Assembly: GCF_020524285.1 (NCBI RefSeq)
Contig: NZ_JAIVKX010000005.1
Location: 62,001 to 126,000 of the forward strand
Origin: Alloyangia pacifica
GTDB lineage: Bacteria > Pseudomonadota > Alphaproteobacteria > Rhodobacterales > Rhodobacteraceae
Direction: 5' to 3'
DNA length: 64,000 nucleotides
A model generated the notes under the pieces. The model worked only from the letters and a program-made list of their open reading frames with translations, was not told the origin of the DNA and ran no database searches. Both the position numbers and the translations under genes were made by a program. Below are positions 14,820 to 22,883 of this stretch, in pieces. Every line of letters starts with the position of its first letter. Within the stretch, counting starts at the first letter, position 1.

Positions 14820-16202
14820 TCACAATACGCGCGTCAGGAAGAGAGTCAGGCTCGGCACGAGCACCAGGATGGCGACGCGCACCAGCTCGATGGCGAAGAA
14901 GGGGGCGACGCCGCGGAAGATCGTCGAGATCTGCGTCTTCGGGGAGAAGGACTTGATGACGAAGACGTTCATGCCAACCGGCGGGGTGATCAGCCCGAGC
15001 TCCACCACGATCAAGGCCAATATCCCGAACCAGATCCGCAGGTCGGAGTTCGACATGCCGAAGGCGGCGGTCTCGGCGGTGATGTAGTCGCCGCCGTTGA
15101 GCTGCACGAGCACCGGCCAGAAGAACGGCACGATGACCAGGATCATCGACAGGCTCTCCATGAAGCAGCCCAGCACGATGAGGATCAGCAGCATCGCCAC
15201 GAGGATCACATAGGGATCGAGCGACGAGGCCGCGGCCCAGTCCGACAGCGCTCCGGGCAGACCCGAGCGGGCGAAGAAACCCTTCAGGATGTCGGCCGAG
15301 AACAGGATGAAATAGATCATCGAGGCGGTCTTGGCGGTGGCCAGCAGCGCCGCCTTGAGGCGCGCCCAGGTCAGCCCGTCGTTGGAATAGCCGCGCAGGA
15401 TCAGGCCGTAGACGAGGATCAGGAACACCCCGACCGCGGCCGCCGGCGTCGGCGTGAAGAGCCCCATGCCGAGGCCGAGGATGATCGAGCCGAAGATCAG
15501 CGCCACCGGCAGCAGGCGGCGCAGCGAGCGGCGCACCTCTTCATCGCTGATCGGGGTCAGCTCGGGGGCGAGCGCGGGGTTGCGGGCGATGCGCAGGCGG
15601 ATCACCACGAGGAACATGATCACGGCAAGGATGCCGGGAATGATCGCAGCCTGGAACATCTCGAGGATCGAGGCCTCGACGACGATTGCGTAGATTACCA
15701 GCGCCACTGAGGGCGGGATCAGAATGCCGAGCGTGCCGCCCGCGGCGAGAACGCCGGTCGACAGGCCCTCGTCATATTTCAGCCGGCGCAGTTCCGGCAG
15801 CGCGACGCGGCTCATGGTCGAGGCTGTGGCGATGGAGGATCCGCTGACCGCACCGAAGCCACCGCAGGCGAGGATTGTCGCCATGGCGACGCCGCCGCGG
15901 ATCTTGCGGGTCATCACGCTCAGCCCCTGAAAGAGGTCACGGCTCAGCCCTGTTTCTGCGGCGAGAAAGCCCATCAGTACGAAGAGCGGCACGACCGACA
16001 GGTCGTATTTGGCCACGCTGTTCCACAGCGCGGTCTTGAACTGCATGAGATAGGGCACGAATTTGATGAAGGGCGAGGCGAGGCTCAGCGCCCATGTGCC
16101 GACGATACCGGTGAGGATCATCGCCAGCGCCACGGGGATGCGCAGCATGATCATCGCAAAAAGGCCGACGAGGCCAAAGACACCGATCAGTTCACTGTGC
16201 AT
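14820..16202 (-). CDS. TRAP transporter large permease (DctM family)
   Basis: 460-residue polytopic inner-membrane subunit that drives Na+-coupled solute uptake in a tripartite TRAP system. About 12-14 hydrophobic segments are seen from the N-terminus (GVFGLVGLFAMIMLRIPVAL) to the C-terminus. The conserved family blocks GFGAVSGSSIATASTMSRVA, GGTLGILIPPSVALVIYAI and LITPPVGMNVFVIK are all present. It overlaps the small permease gene by 11 bases and precedes pobA by ten, so the transported solute is probably 4-hydroxybenzoate or a related aromatic acid. Confidence 0.92.
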   Translation of the reverse strand: MHSELIGVFGLVGLFAMIMLRIPVALAMILTGIVGTWALSLASPFIKFVPYLMQFKTALWNSVAKYDLSVVPLFVLMGFLAAETGLSRDLFQGLSVMTRKIRGGVAMATILACGGFGAVSGSSIATASTMSRVALPELRRLKYDEGLSTGVLAAGGTLGILIPPSVALVIYAIVVEASILEMFQAAIIPGILAVIMFLVVIRLRIARNPALAPELTPISDEEVRRSLRRLLPVALIFGSIILGLGMGLFTPTPAAAVGVFLILVYGLILRGYSNDGLTWARLKAALLATAKTASMIYFILFSADILKGFFARSGLPGALSDWAAASSLDPYVILVAMLLILIVLGCFMESLSMILVIVPFFWPVLVQLNGGDYITAETAAFGMSNSDLRIWFGILALIVVELGLITPPVGMNVFVIKSFSPKTQISTIFRGVAPFFAIELVRVAILVLVPSLTLFLTRVL

Positions 16203-16701
16203 GGGACACCTCCTGTCCGAAGGTTTCCATCAGCGCCGCGATGGCCCAGAGCAGGCACGACAGGACGGCAGTCGGCATGAAAACCCACACGGGCCAGCCC
16301 AGCACGGCGGTTTCTACATTGTCGGAGCGGGTCTCGATGGTGCCGTAGATCAGCATCACCGCCATGGTCAGCGCGAGCGCGGTGACCAGCAGGCCCGAAA
16401 GGATTTCGACGCCGCGGCGCGCCCAGTCCGGTGCCTTGTCCATGAAGATGTCCACGGCGGCGTGCCCGCCGTGCAACTGGCAATAGGGGAACATGGCAAG
16501 GGCCGCGACGCCGATCAGCATCGTCACCCCGTCCTCGTAGCCCGACAGACCCGGGACGTCGCCGCCCCAGAGCCCAGCGATCATATCCGCCGTGAAGCCG
16601 GCGGCGTTGACGGCCGTCGCGAGGACGATGACGAGCAGCACGAGGCCGCCCGCCAGCGCCCATGTCGCGATGACCCCGGAAATCAGGGATCGAATGGACA
16701 T
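16192..16701 (-). CDS. TRAP transporter small permease (DctQ family)
   Basis: 169-residue membrane subunit with four predicted helices (near residues 12-32, 55-72, 92-118 and 135-155), the normal DctQ layout. Family-like features are the short hydrophilic piece DIFMDKAPDWARRGVE after helix 2 and the periplasmic ETRSDNVET region. It lies seven bases after the binding-protein gene and overlaps dctM. It connects the binding protein and the large permease; its exact transport role in the family is structural. Confidence 0.9.
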   Translation of the reverse strand: MSIRSLISGVIATWALAGGLVLLVIVLATAVNAAGFTADMIAGLWGGDVPGLSGYEDGVTMLIGVAALAMFPYCQLHGGHAAVDIFMDKAPDWARRGVEILSGLLVTALALTMAVMLIYGTIETRSDNVETAVLGWPVWVFMPTAVLSCLLWAIAALMETFGQEVSHAQ

Positions 16702-16708
16702 GTCAGAG

Positions 16709-17746
16709 TTACTCGGAGTGCTCTGCCACGGCAGCGCGGGCCTTTTCGATCAGCGCTTGGCCATCGATGCCCTTGCTTTCGGCTTCGGCCAGCCAGCGGC
16801 CCGCCACGGCCTCGAACGGCCCGTCGAAGGCGGCGGAGGCTTCGGCAGACAGGGCGACCACGGAGTTGCCCGCGTCTTCGGCCATCTGCTTGCCCACCGG
16901 CTCGATGCCGTTCCACTTCACGCCCATCTCCTCGGCCAGCGCGCGGCCGGAGTGGTCGTCGATGATCTTCTGCAGATCCTCGGGCAGCGACTCGTAGCTG
17001 TCCTTGTTCATCGCGAAGAGGAAGGTCGAGGTGCCGAAGCGCTTGCCGCCGTCCAGCTCGACCGAGGAGTCGGTCAGCTCCGACAGGCCGAGCGGGATGG
17101 CGACCTCGAAGGGCACGAGCGCCGCGTCGACCACCTTCTTCGACAGCGCCTGCGGCAGTGCGGGCACCGGCATCGCGACCGGCTCGGCGCCCAGTTCCTC
17201 GATCACCCATGCGCCGGTGCGCGAGGGGCTGCGGACCTTCAGGCCGGCGAAGTCCTCTGCGCTCTCGACGGTGCGACCCGCGAGGTGCAGCGCGTTGCCG
17301 GCGTGGACGTGGACGAGGATCGGGTGGACGTCCTCGAAGTCGGCGGCGAGGTCGTCGATCATGTCGTTGATGGCAAGGTTCGTGGCACGGGCGTCACCGC
17401 CATGCACGTTCGGCAGCTCGAACACTTCGAGATGCGGGAAGCTGCCCGGGGTGTAGCCCGGCAGGGTCCAGGCCAGATCGACCACACCGTCACGCACCTG
17501 GCTGAAGAGTTCGGGCGGCGAGCCGCCGAGCGACATGGCCGGAAAGATCTCGAAGTGGATGCGTCCGCCGGACGCGTCCTCGATGGATTTGGCCCAGGGC
17601 TCGAGCAGCACCGTCTGGGCCGGAGACTTCGGGCTCAGGAAATGGTGGATCGAGAACTGGAACTCCTGCGCGAAGGCGGGCGCGGAAATGGCGATGGTGC
17701 TGAGCGCCGTGGCCAGCCCGAGCACGTTGCGACGGGTGATGGTCAT
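16709..17746 (-). CDS. TRAP transporter solute-binding protein (DctP family)
   Basis: 345-residue periplasmic binding protein. A signal peptide with RR near the N-terminus and cleavage after APAFA (residue ~25) is followed by FSIHHFLSPKSPAQTVLLEP. DctP features are PELFSQVRDGVVDLAW, LKVRSPSRTGAW, which carries the ligand-carboxylate arginine region, and VDAALVPFEV. Start follows GGGAGGACC. First gene of the operon with pobA, so it is predicted to bind 4-hydroxybenzoate or another aromatic carboxylate. The arginine that salt-bridges the solute carboxylate in this family is compatible with that. Confidence 0.92.
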   Translation of the reverse strand: MTITRRNVLGLATALSTIAISAPAFAQEFQFSIHHFLSPKSPAQTVLLEPWAKSIEDASGGRIHFEIFPAMSLGGSPPELFSQVRDGVVDLAWTLPGYTPGSFPHLEVFELPNVHGGDARATNLAINDMIDDLAADFEDVHPILVHVHAGNALHLAGRTVESAEDFAGLKVRSPSRTGAWVIEELGAEPVAMPVPALPQALSKKVVDAALVPFEVAIPLGLSELTDSSVELDGGKRFGTSTFLFAMNKDSYESLPEDLQKIIDDHSGRALAEEMGVKWNGIEPVGKQMAEDAGNSVVALSAEASAAFDGPFEAVAGRWLAEAESKGIDGQALIEKARAAVAEHSE

Positions 17747-17783
17747 GGTGGGTCCTCCCTTAATGGTGCCGATGAAAATAACC

Positions 17784-17837
17784 TTTTCGATCCGGCGCGG
17801 AATGAACGCGACGCACAAAAACTTGCATTTTTCGATC
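17784..17837. promoter_or_regulatory. Direct repeats in the dctP/araC divergent region
   Basis: TTTTCGATC occurs at 17784-17792 and again at 17829-17837, 45 bases apart, inside the 135-base gap between the TRAP operon and the AraC-type gene. AraC-family activators usually bind direct repeats, so these are good candidates for its sites. Confidence 0.5.
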
Positions 17838-17881
17838 ATGTCGAGATCATGGCCGTGGCGTAAACACGGCAAGGAGGGCGC

Positions 17882-18763
17882 ATGGCGCGTCTGATTCCGA
17901 CCTATGAGCTATACGGAGAACTGCTTTCCGGCACGCTTTCAGACCCGATTCACCTCGAGACGATCTACGAACGCAGCAGCAAGCTTGATTGGACAATCCG
18001 ACTTCACCGCCACAGCCGGTTGCTGCAGGTCTTCCTCTTCCGCACCCCCAGCGTGAAGTTCCGCGTCGGCGACGGGGATCATCGCACCAGCGAGCCGCTT
18101 CTGCTCGTGGTGCCCCCGGGCACGCCGCACGGGTTCCGCTTTCCCGAGGACGTCAACGGCGATGTGCTGACCATTCCCATATCCGAGATCCACCCGCCCG
18201 TGCTCGATCGGCTCAGGCAGGTGACCCAGCCGTTCGCGGGGTTTCTTGCGCAGTCCGAAACACCGCGTTTTGCCGATGTCGATGCGCTGATGCGGCAGCT
18301 CGGCGCGGCCTATCATTCGGTCGGCAGCGAGCGCGAAGCGCTGCTCCGGGCGCTCAGCCACGCCATCGTGCTGACGCTGATCGAGGAACTGCGCCGCACC
18401 GCCCATATTGACGCCGGGCATGCTGGCGCCGAGCTCAGCCGACATGAGGCGCAGGCCCAGGCATTTTGCGAGCTGGTCGAGCAGCGTTTCGCTGAAACGG
18501 TCACCGTCGAGGACTATGCCCGCGTCATCGGCGTGTCGGCGCCGCACCTCACGCGCATCTGCAAACGGGTTCTCGGGGTTTCCCCGAACGAGTTGGTCCG
18601 ACGCCGCCGGATGCTCGAGGCCAAGCGACTGCTGACCTACACCCGCCTGCCGGTGCTCGACATCGCGCATCGCGCAGGCTTCGGCGATGCCGCCTTCTTC
18701 AGCCGCACCTTCAAGGCGACCTTCGACGTCACCCCGTCAGAGTTCCGAAAGCGATCCGACTGA
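17882..18763 (+). CDS. AraC-family transcriptional regulator (PobR-like)
   Basis: 293 residues: an N-terminal cupin-type sensing domain (PPGTPHGFRFPEDV near 80) and a C-terminal AraC double helix-turn-helix (about 195-290) with VEDYARVIGVSAPHLTRICK and the second-helix signature LDIAHRAGFGDAAFFSRTFK. Start supported by AAGGAGGGC. Divergent from the dctPQM-pobA operon, a position matching PobR-type activators that respond to 4-hydroxybenzoate. I infer that role and do not assign the symbol. A short hairpin terminator follows. Confidence 0.9.
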   Translation: MARLIPTYELYGELLSGTLSDPIHLETIYERSSKLDWTIRLHRHSRLLQVFLFRTPSVKFRVGDGDHRTSEPLLLVVPPGTPHGFRFPEDVNGDVLTIPISEIHPPVLDRLRQVTQPFAGFLAQSETPRFADVDALMRQLGAAYHSVGSEREALLRALSHAIVLTLIEELRRTAHIDAGHAGAELSRHEAQAQAFCELVEQRFAETVTVEDYARVIGVSAPHLTRICKRVLGVSPNELVRRRRMLEAKRLLTYTRLPVLDIAHRAGFGDAAFFSRTFKATFDVTPSEFRKRSD

Positions 18764-18808
18764 GGCCCGCCCGGAGGTTCGCCGCGCCCGTGCGGCATCT
18801 TGGGCAAC

Positions 18809-18829
18809 GCCCGTGTTTCGGGCTTTAAA
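18809..18829 (+). terminator. Probable rho-independent terminator
   Basis: Short stem GCCCG/CGGGC with loop TGTTT followed by TTTAAAG, 45 bases after the AraC-type gene. The five-pair stem is weak but the context fits. Confidence 0.5.
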
Positions 18830-18893
18830 GGGACGACATGCGTATTGCGCCAAGCGCCCGTGGGAGCCGCGCCTCGCCGGGCGGCAGCGCGGC

Positions 18894-19418
18894 TCACCAA
18901 CCGGCGGAGCGCTCGGCGGACACGTATTTTCGGATGCCGTGGAAGAAGATGTCGATCTCCAGCGCGAGACCGACCTCGAAGTCGTTGAGCTCCGCGCCAC
19001 TCCAGCGGTGCTGCTCGAGACGGGCGAGGAAGTCCCGGCGGGTCTGGTCGTCCTGCGAGTCCAGCGGCAGTGTCGCCGCGGCCCGCAGCAGGTCGATGCG
19101 CCTGTGCACCTCGCGCATGCCCGAGAAGGCTTCCATCATCGGGCGCGTCAGGCGCGGGTCCTGCTGCCAGGAGCGGCCGCCGAAAATCTCCTGAACTACG
19201 CGGTTGCCGGCGCCGAGGCAGTCATAGGCAACGCAGCCCGGAAATCCTTCCTGCGTCAGCCTGTCGTGGATCGTGCAGCTGTGCCCGGAGAGGTTGCGGC
19301 ACGGCTCGCCCGGGTTCTTGTCGAAGGCGAAGTCCTTGCCCTTGTCGAAGGCCAGCGCGATGCAGCAAAGCGCCGCGCATTTCGAGCAGTCTGTCTTGAG
19401 AAGGTCGGTCTGAGGCAT
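18894..19418 (-). CDS. Cysteine-cluster protein (YkgJ-like N-terminal motif), unknown function
   Basis: 174 residues. The N-terminus has a Cys-rich metal-binding-like arrangement: CSKCAALCC at residues 11-19, then CRNLSGHSCTIHDRL and GCVAYDCLGAG. The CxxCxxxCC start and the later C...HDR resemble the YkgJ/Fe-S or Zn cysteine-cluster family. The remainder is helical, with no signal or membrane segment. The gene stands alone between convergent AraC and the small membrane protein. The length and second half do not match a family I know, so the function is open. Confidence 0.75.
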   Translation of the reverse strand: MPQTDLLKTDCSKCAALCCIALAFDKGKDFAFDKNPGEPCRNLSGHSCTIHDRLTQEGFPGCVAYDCLGAGNRVVQEIFGGRSWQQDPRLTRPMMEAFSGMREVHRRIDLLRAAATLPLDSQDDQTRRDFLARLEQHRWSGAELNDFEVGLALEIDIFFHGIRKYVSAERSAGW

Positions 19419-19623
19419 TGAGGCTATCGGTCTTCCATCGTCCGCTCAGGGGAAAGGCGCGGGGCGAGGTATCCCGCGAAACGGCTCCGGAATGCAAGGA
19501 CCGGCCTTTTTCGGTCAGCAAACAGATCGGGTGGGCGGTTTGTCGGCGCAAGAGCGCAACTCCGCTGGTCGCCAAGCGGCCCGCGGGGATTCGGTCGGGC
19601 GTGTACGGCACGCAAGGCGGGTG

Positions 19624-19878
19624 TCAGGCGCGACTGCCGGGGCCTTCCTGCTTGTCGTCCGGATCATTGTAGTCGTCCGGGTTGAAATCCTCGGGGTCGA
19701 ATGCGTCCTCGTCCTCGCCAATCCCGGTGACATAGGTCGTCCCTGTTTCTTCATCGAAGACAAGCCCGTAGTTTGCGCGGCCCTCCGACTTGTACCGCAG
19801 ATACTCGTGGATACCTGCGTAGACGAAGGCCAGCGCGAAGGGCGAAAGCAGTAGGGCGGTGATCAGCTGTGCGTTGAT
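19624..19878 (-). CDS. Small single-span membrane protein, possible ATC start
   Basis: About 84 residues: one transmembrane helix (LITALLLSPFALAFVYAGI), then a hydrophilic, very acidic tail (DEDAFDPEDFNPDDYNDPDD). In this frame an ideal GAAGGAGG is followed six bases later by ATC at 19878-19876, directly before AACGCACAG. No ATG is in frame nearby; the only other start is a GTG at 19947 with no Shine-Dalgarno that would sit at or before the predicted transcription start. I therefore take ATC, a rare non-canonical start, as likely; GTG at 19947 (107 residues) remains possible. Function unknown. Confidence 0.65.
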   Translation of the reverse strand: MNAQLITALLLSPFALAFVYAGIHEYLRYKSEGRANYGLVFDEETGTTYVTGIGEDEDAFDPEDFNPDDYNDPDDKQEGPGSRA

Positions 19879-19948
19879 GTGATGCCTCCTTCGATATCCA
19901 ATTTGCAAAAAGGGGTGATGGGCCGGCGACCGAAAATCTTCATTCACA

Positions 19949-19978
19949 GTGTAACATTGACCCCGGTGGCGATTTCAA
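19949..19978 (-). promoter_or_regulatory. Candidate sigma-70 promoter for the small membrane protein
   Basis: On the minus strand TTGAAA (19978-19973) and TTACAC (19954-19949) are separated by 18 bases. This would start the transcript near 19942, about 65 bases before the ATC codon. Confidence 0.4.
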
Positions 19979-20342
19979 CAGGTGTGAACAGGGTATTTCG
20001 CCAAGGTCGGGCTGCATGATGCGAACCCGACGTCATGATCTTCGCAAACGACCTCGGCCCCGGAGACCGGTCGCAGAGATGATGACGCCCTGGGCACTCG
20101 GGCGCTTCTGTCTGGCTATATGGACGCCCGACGCGCGATGGCAAGGCATGGCGCGTGAAGACGGGCATGGGGTCTGCCTTCCAAACAGGGGCCTCGGCAC
20201 CGCTGGTGACCCTCTGCCGAAGGCGCCTATTGTCGCCAATCTGGAACCAGTCTGTACGCGCATATTAGGTATCTTATTCTCGCATAGGTAGTATGCAGGA
20301 GGGACAATTCTTCGTGATGACTGAATACGGACCGTCCGACTC
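19979..20342. other. Gene-free region before the multicopper oxidase cassette
   Basis: About 360 bases with no coding region I can support. The last 80 bases are AT-richer (TATTAGGTATCTTATTC near 20266-20282) and probably hold the cassette promoter. A GGAGGG at 20299 precedes out-of-frame GTG/ATG codons, not the oxidase start, so a short leader peptide is conceivable. I see no tRNA or clear riboswitch fold. Confidence 0.4.
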
Positions 20343-21920
20343 ATGCCGCAGGCCAAGCCCGATCCCACCACCATTCACGGACCAGGGTTCAGTCGCAGGA
20401 TGTTGCTGCTCTCGGCGGCCTCGGTCGGTGGGGCTGTGGTTCTCGGCGCGGGCTCGGTAACACGTGCGCTCGCGGCGGGGGCCGAGACCGAGGTGCCCGC
20501 GAGGTCGCCGCTCGGGCTGGCCGCCGACCTGCACAACCCGCGCGAGGTGCTGTCGGCGGGCGGGCGCTTCCGGCTCGACCTGACGATGACGCAGTCGCGG
20601 ATCGAGCTGCCCTATGCGATGGCGGACCTGCGGCTCTACGAGGGCGAGATCCCGGGGCCCACCTTCCGTGTGCGTCCCGGCGACGACATGGAAATCACCC
20701 TGCACAACGACATGCCGCCGAATGCCGATCCGGCGCCGGCGGTGCTCAACACGCCCAACGAGTTCAGCACGACGAACCTGCATTTCCACGGCTTCCACGT
20801 CAGCCCCAAGGGCAATTCCGACAACGTCTACCTGCAGATCCACCCCGGCGAGAGCTTCAACTACATCGTGCGCCTGCCTCAGGACCACCCGGCGGGGAAC
20901 TACTGGTACCACCCGCATCGCCACGGCTCGGTGGCGCTGCAGGTGGCCTCGGGCTGCGGCGGCATGATGATCGTCGGCGGCACGCTCGATGAGGTGCCCG
21001 AGGTGGCCGCCGCGATCGAGCGGGTTCTGGTCTTCCAATGCCCGGTGGTCGACCCCAAGGCCGAGGACCTCGACAGCTACGACACCATCTGGTCGCTGGA
21101 CGCCGAGCGCTTCTGGCTGGTCAACGGCCAGTACCACCCGCGCATCTACATGCGGGCCGGAGAGGTGCAGCACTGGCGGATGCTCAACGCCGGGGACCAG
21201 CAGTTCCTGCCGATGACGCTCGACGGGCTCGAGCTCTGCGAGATCGGCTTCGACGGCAACCCCTATCCCGAGGCGCGGCCGACCGAGGAGGTCTTCCTCG
21301 CGCCCGGCAACCGCATGAACCTGATGGTCAAGGCGCTGGAGCCGGGCAGCTACACGCTGCGCCGGCCCGCCTTCAGCCAGGGCAAGCAGCCGCTCGACGA
21401 GGTGGTGCTGGCCGAGGTCATCGTGCTGCCCGCGGACACCAGCCGCATCGCACCTGACGTGAAGATGGGCACCGAGCTGCCGAAGGGGCCGTTGCCGAAG
21501 AACAAGATCCTCACCGACATCGCCGATGACGAGATCGTCCGGACCCGGCAGATCGTGCTCGGCGTCAGCGACGAGAAGGGGATGTTCAAGGACACGGTGT
21601 TCACCCTCAACGGCGCCCCCTTCGACCCGAAGCGCGACGACATCGTCGCCAGGCTCGGCGAGGCGGAGGAATGGGAGCTGGTGAACACCACGCCCTTCCC
21701 GCATCCGATCCACGTGCACGTGAACCCGATGCAGGTGATCAAGATCAACGGCGAGCCGCTGGCGCATCCGCAATGGCAGGACACCATCGCCGTGCCCGCC
21801 GCGGGCACCGTCACACTGCGCATGCGCTTCACCGATTTCGACGGGCGGTTCGTCATGCACTGCCACATCCTGCCACACGAAGACCTGGGGATGATGCTCA
21901 ATGTCGCCATTCAGGCTTGA
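20343..21920 (+). CDS. Tat-exported multicopper oxidase
   Basis: 525-residue laccase/CueO-like enzyme that couples one-electron oxidations to reduction of oxygen to water in the periplasm. The N-terminal SRRMLLLSAAS followed by a hydrophobic stretch to ALAAG is a twin-arginine signal. All four copper motifs are intact: HFHG (His147, His149), WYHPHRHG near 185, HPIHVH near 457, and HCHILPHEDLGMM with Cys507 between His506 and His508. There is no methionine-rich insert as in CueO. First gene of a six-gene operon; the next start lies inside its last codons. The ribosome binding site is weak. Possible terminal oxidase for the dehydrogenase downstream. Confidence 0.93.
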   Translation: MPQAKPDPTTIHGPGFSRRMLLLSAASVGGAVVLGAGSVTRALAAGAETEVPARSPLGLAADLHNPREVLSAGGRFRLDLTMTQSRIELPYAMADLRLYEGEIPGPTFRVRPGDDMEITLHNDMPPNADPAPAVLNTPNEFSTTNLHFHGFHVSPKGNSDNVYLQIHPGESFNYIVRLPQDHPAGNYWYHPHRHGSVALQVASGCGGMMIVGGTLDEVPEVAAAIERVLVFQCPVVDPKAEDLDSYDTIWSLDAERFWLVNGQYHPRIYMRAGEVQHWRMLNAGDQQFLPMTLDGLELCEIGFDGNPYPEARPTEEVFLAPGNRMNLMVKALEPGSYTLRRPAFSQGKQPLDEVVLAEVIVLPADTSRIAPDVKMGTELPKGPLPKNKILTDIADDEIVRTRQIVLGVSDEKGMFKDTVFTLNGAPFDPKRDDIVARLGEAEEWELVNTTPFPHPIHVHVNPMQVIKINGEPLAHPQWQDTIAVPAAGTVTLRMRFTDFDGRFVMHCHILPHEDLGMMLNVAIQA

Positions 21921-22209
21921 CCTCGCGGCGCTCGCGCTGCTCGCACCCTGCGCCGCGCTGGCCGAGGATGCCCCGGCGGTCCCCGCCAGCGTCTCGACCT
22001 GCGTCTCCTGCCACGCCGCCGACGGCAACCCGCTGGTGGCGGGCGTGCCGATCCTGGCGGGCCAGCGCGAGGATTACCTGCAGAGCGCGCTGAAATCCTA
22101 CCGCTCCGGCTACCGCAAGGGCGGCATGGCGGACGTCATGGAGATCTACGCCAAAGAGCTTTCCGACAGCGACATCGAGGAGATCGCCAAATGGTTCAGC
22201 GCAAACTGA
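21901..22209 (+). CDS. Periplasmic monohaem cytochrome c (c4/c553-like)
   Basis: 102 residues: Sec signal peptide (LDLAALALLAPCAALAE), then one CVSCH haem site (Cys34, Cys37, His38), GQREDYLQSALKSY and a GGMADVM region giving the methionine ligand, and a final IEEIAKWFSA helix. This is the class I c4/c553 half-domain pattern. It overlaps the oxidase gene by 20 bases and the next gene by 19, so expression is tightly coupled. A natural electron carrier between the GMC dehydrogenase and the multicopper oxidase or the respiratory chain; this role is inferred. Confidence 0.92.
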   Translation: MSPFRLDLAALALLAPCAALAEDAPAVPASVSTCVSCHAADGNPLVAGVPILAGQREDYLQSALKSYRSGYRKGGMADVMEIYAKELSDSDIEEIAKWFSAN

Positions 22210-22883
22210 TCGCCGCCCTGCTGGGGCTGACCCTCGCCGGGCCGGTGATGGCCGCGGACCTCGTCTACCTGACCAGCGCGGAAGGCGAGGACCGGCTGCT
22301 CGGGGCCGAGATGAACCGCGACTACTTCCCGCTTGCCTCCTATCTCGAGTACGAGCAGATCCTGACCTTCTGCGGCCCCGCCTCGGTCGCCGCCGTGGCC
22401 AATTCGCTCGACGTCTCGCGGCCCTCGCCGGACCGGCTCTACCCGTGGACGCTGTTTACCCAGGACACGCTGTTCAACGCGGCGAACCAGGAGCTGAAAC
22501 CCTACGCCCAGGTCGAGCACGAGGGGCTGACTCTGGCCGAGCTCGACACCTTCATCGAGAACCTCGGGATGACGGCGGAGCACCATTTCGCCGACGAGAC
22601 CCCGGTGGACGCGCTGCGCGCGGCGCTCAAGACCACGCTCTCGGACCGGGGCGCGCGATTCATCGCCAACTACTCGCGCAAGGCGCTGCCGCAGGAGGGC
22701 GACGGGCACATCTCGCCGGTCGCCGCCTATGACGAAGACACCGACAGCGTGCTGATCCTCGACGTGGCCAAGTACAAGTACCCGCCGGTCTGGGTCACGG
22801 TGGAGACGCTGCACGCGGGCATGATGATGACCGACAGCGGCTCCAACCGCTCGCGCGGGTTCGTCGTGGTTTCGGCGCCATGA
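22191..22883 (+). CDS. Secreted phytochelatin-synthase-like cysteine peptidase/transpeptidase
   Basis: 230 residues with a Sec signal peptide (LIAALLGLTLAGPVMAAD). The papain-like triad of phytochelatin synthases is visible: Cys61 in TFCGPASVAAVANSL, His173 in GHISPVAAYDE, Asp191 in LILDVAKYKYPPVWV. The His-Asp spacing of 18 equals that of plant (Cys56/His162/Asp180) and cyanobacterial enzymes. Short prokaryotic homologues cleave glutathione to gamma-Glu-Cys and some make little phytochelatin. Exported location and the oxidoreductase neighbours are unusual. It could act on a thiol peptide, or process a partner of the cassette. Overlaps both neighbours. Confidence 0.85.
   Translation: MVQRKLIAALLGLTLAGPVMAADLVYLTSAEGEDRLLGAEMNRDYFPLASYLEYEQILTFCGPASVAAVANSLDVSRPSPDRLYPWTLFTQDTLFNAANQELKPYAQVEHEGLTLAELDTFIENLGMTAEHHFADETPVDALRAALKTTLSDRGARFIANYSRKALPQEGDGHISPVAAYDEDTDSVLILDVAKYKYPPVWVTVETLHAGMMMTDSGSNRSRGFVVVSAP

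Noticed and set aside
19419-19623. Hairpin GACCG/CGGTC around 19500-19517 as a terminator
   Set aside because: Five-pair stem with a long A/T-rich loop and no usable T-run on the minus strand.
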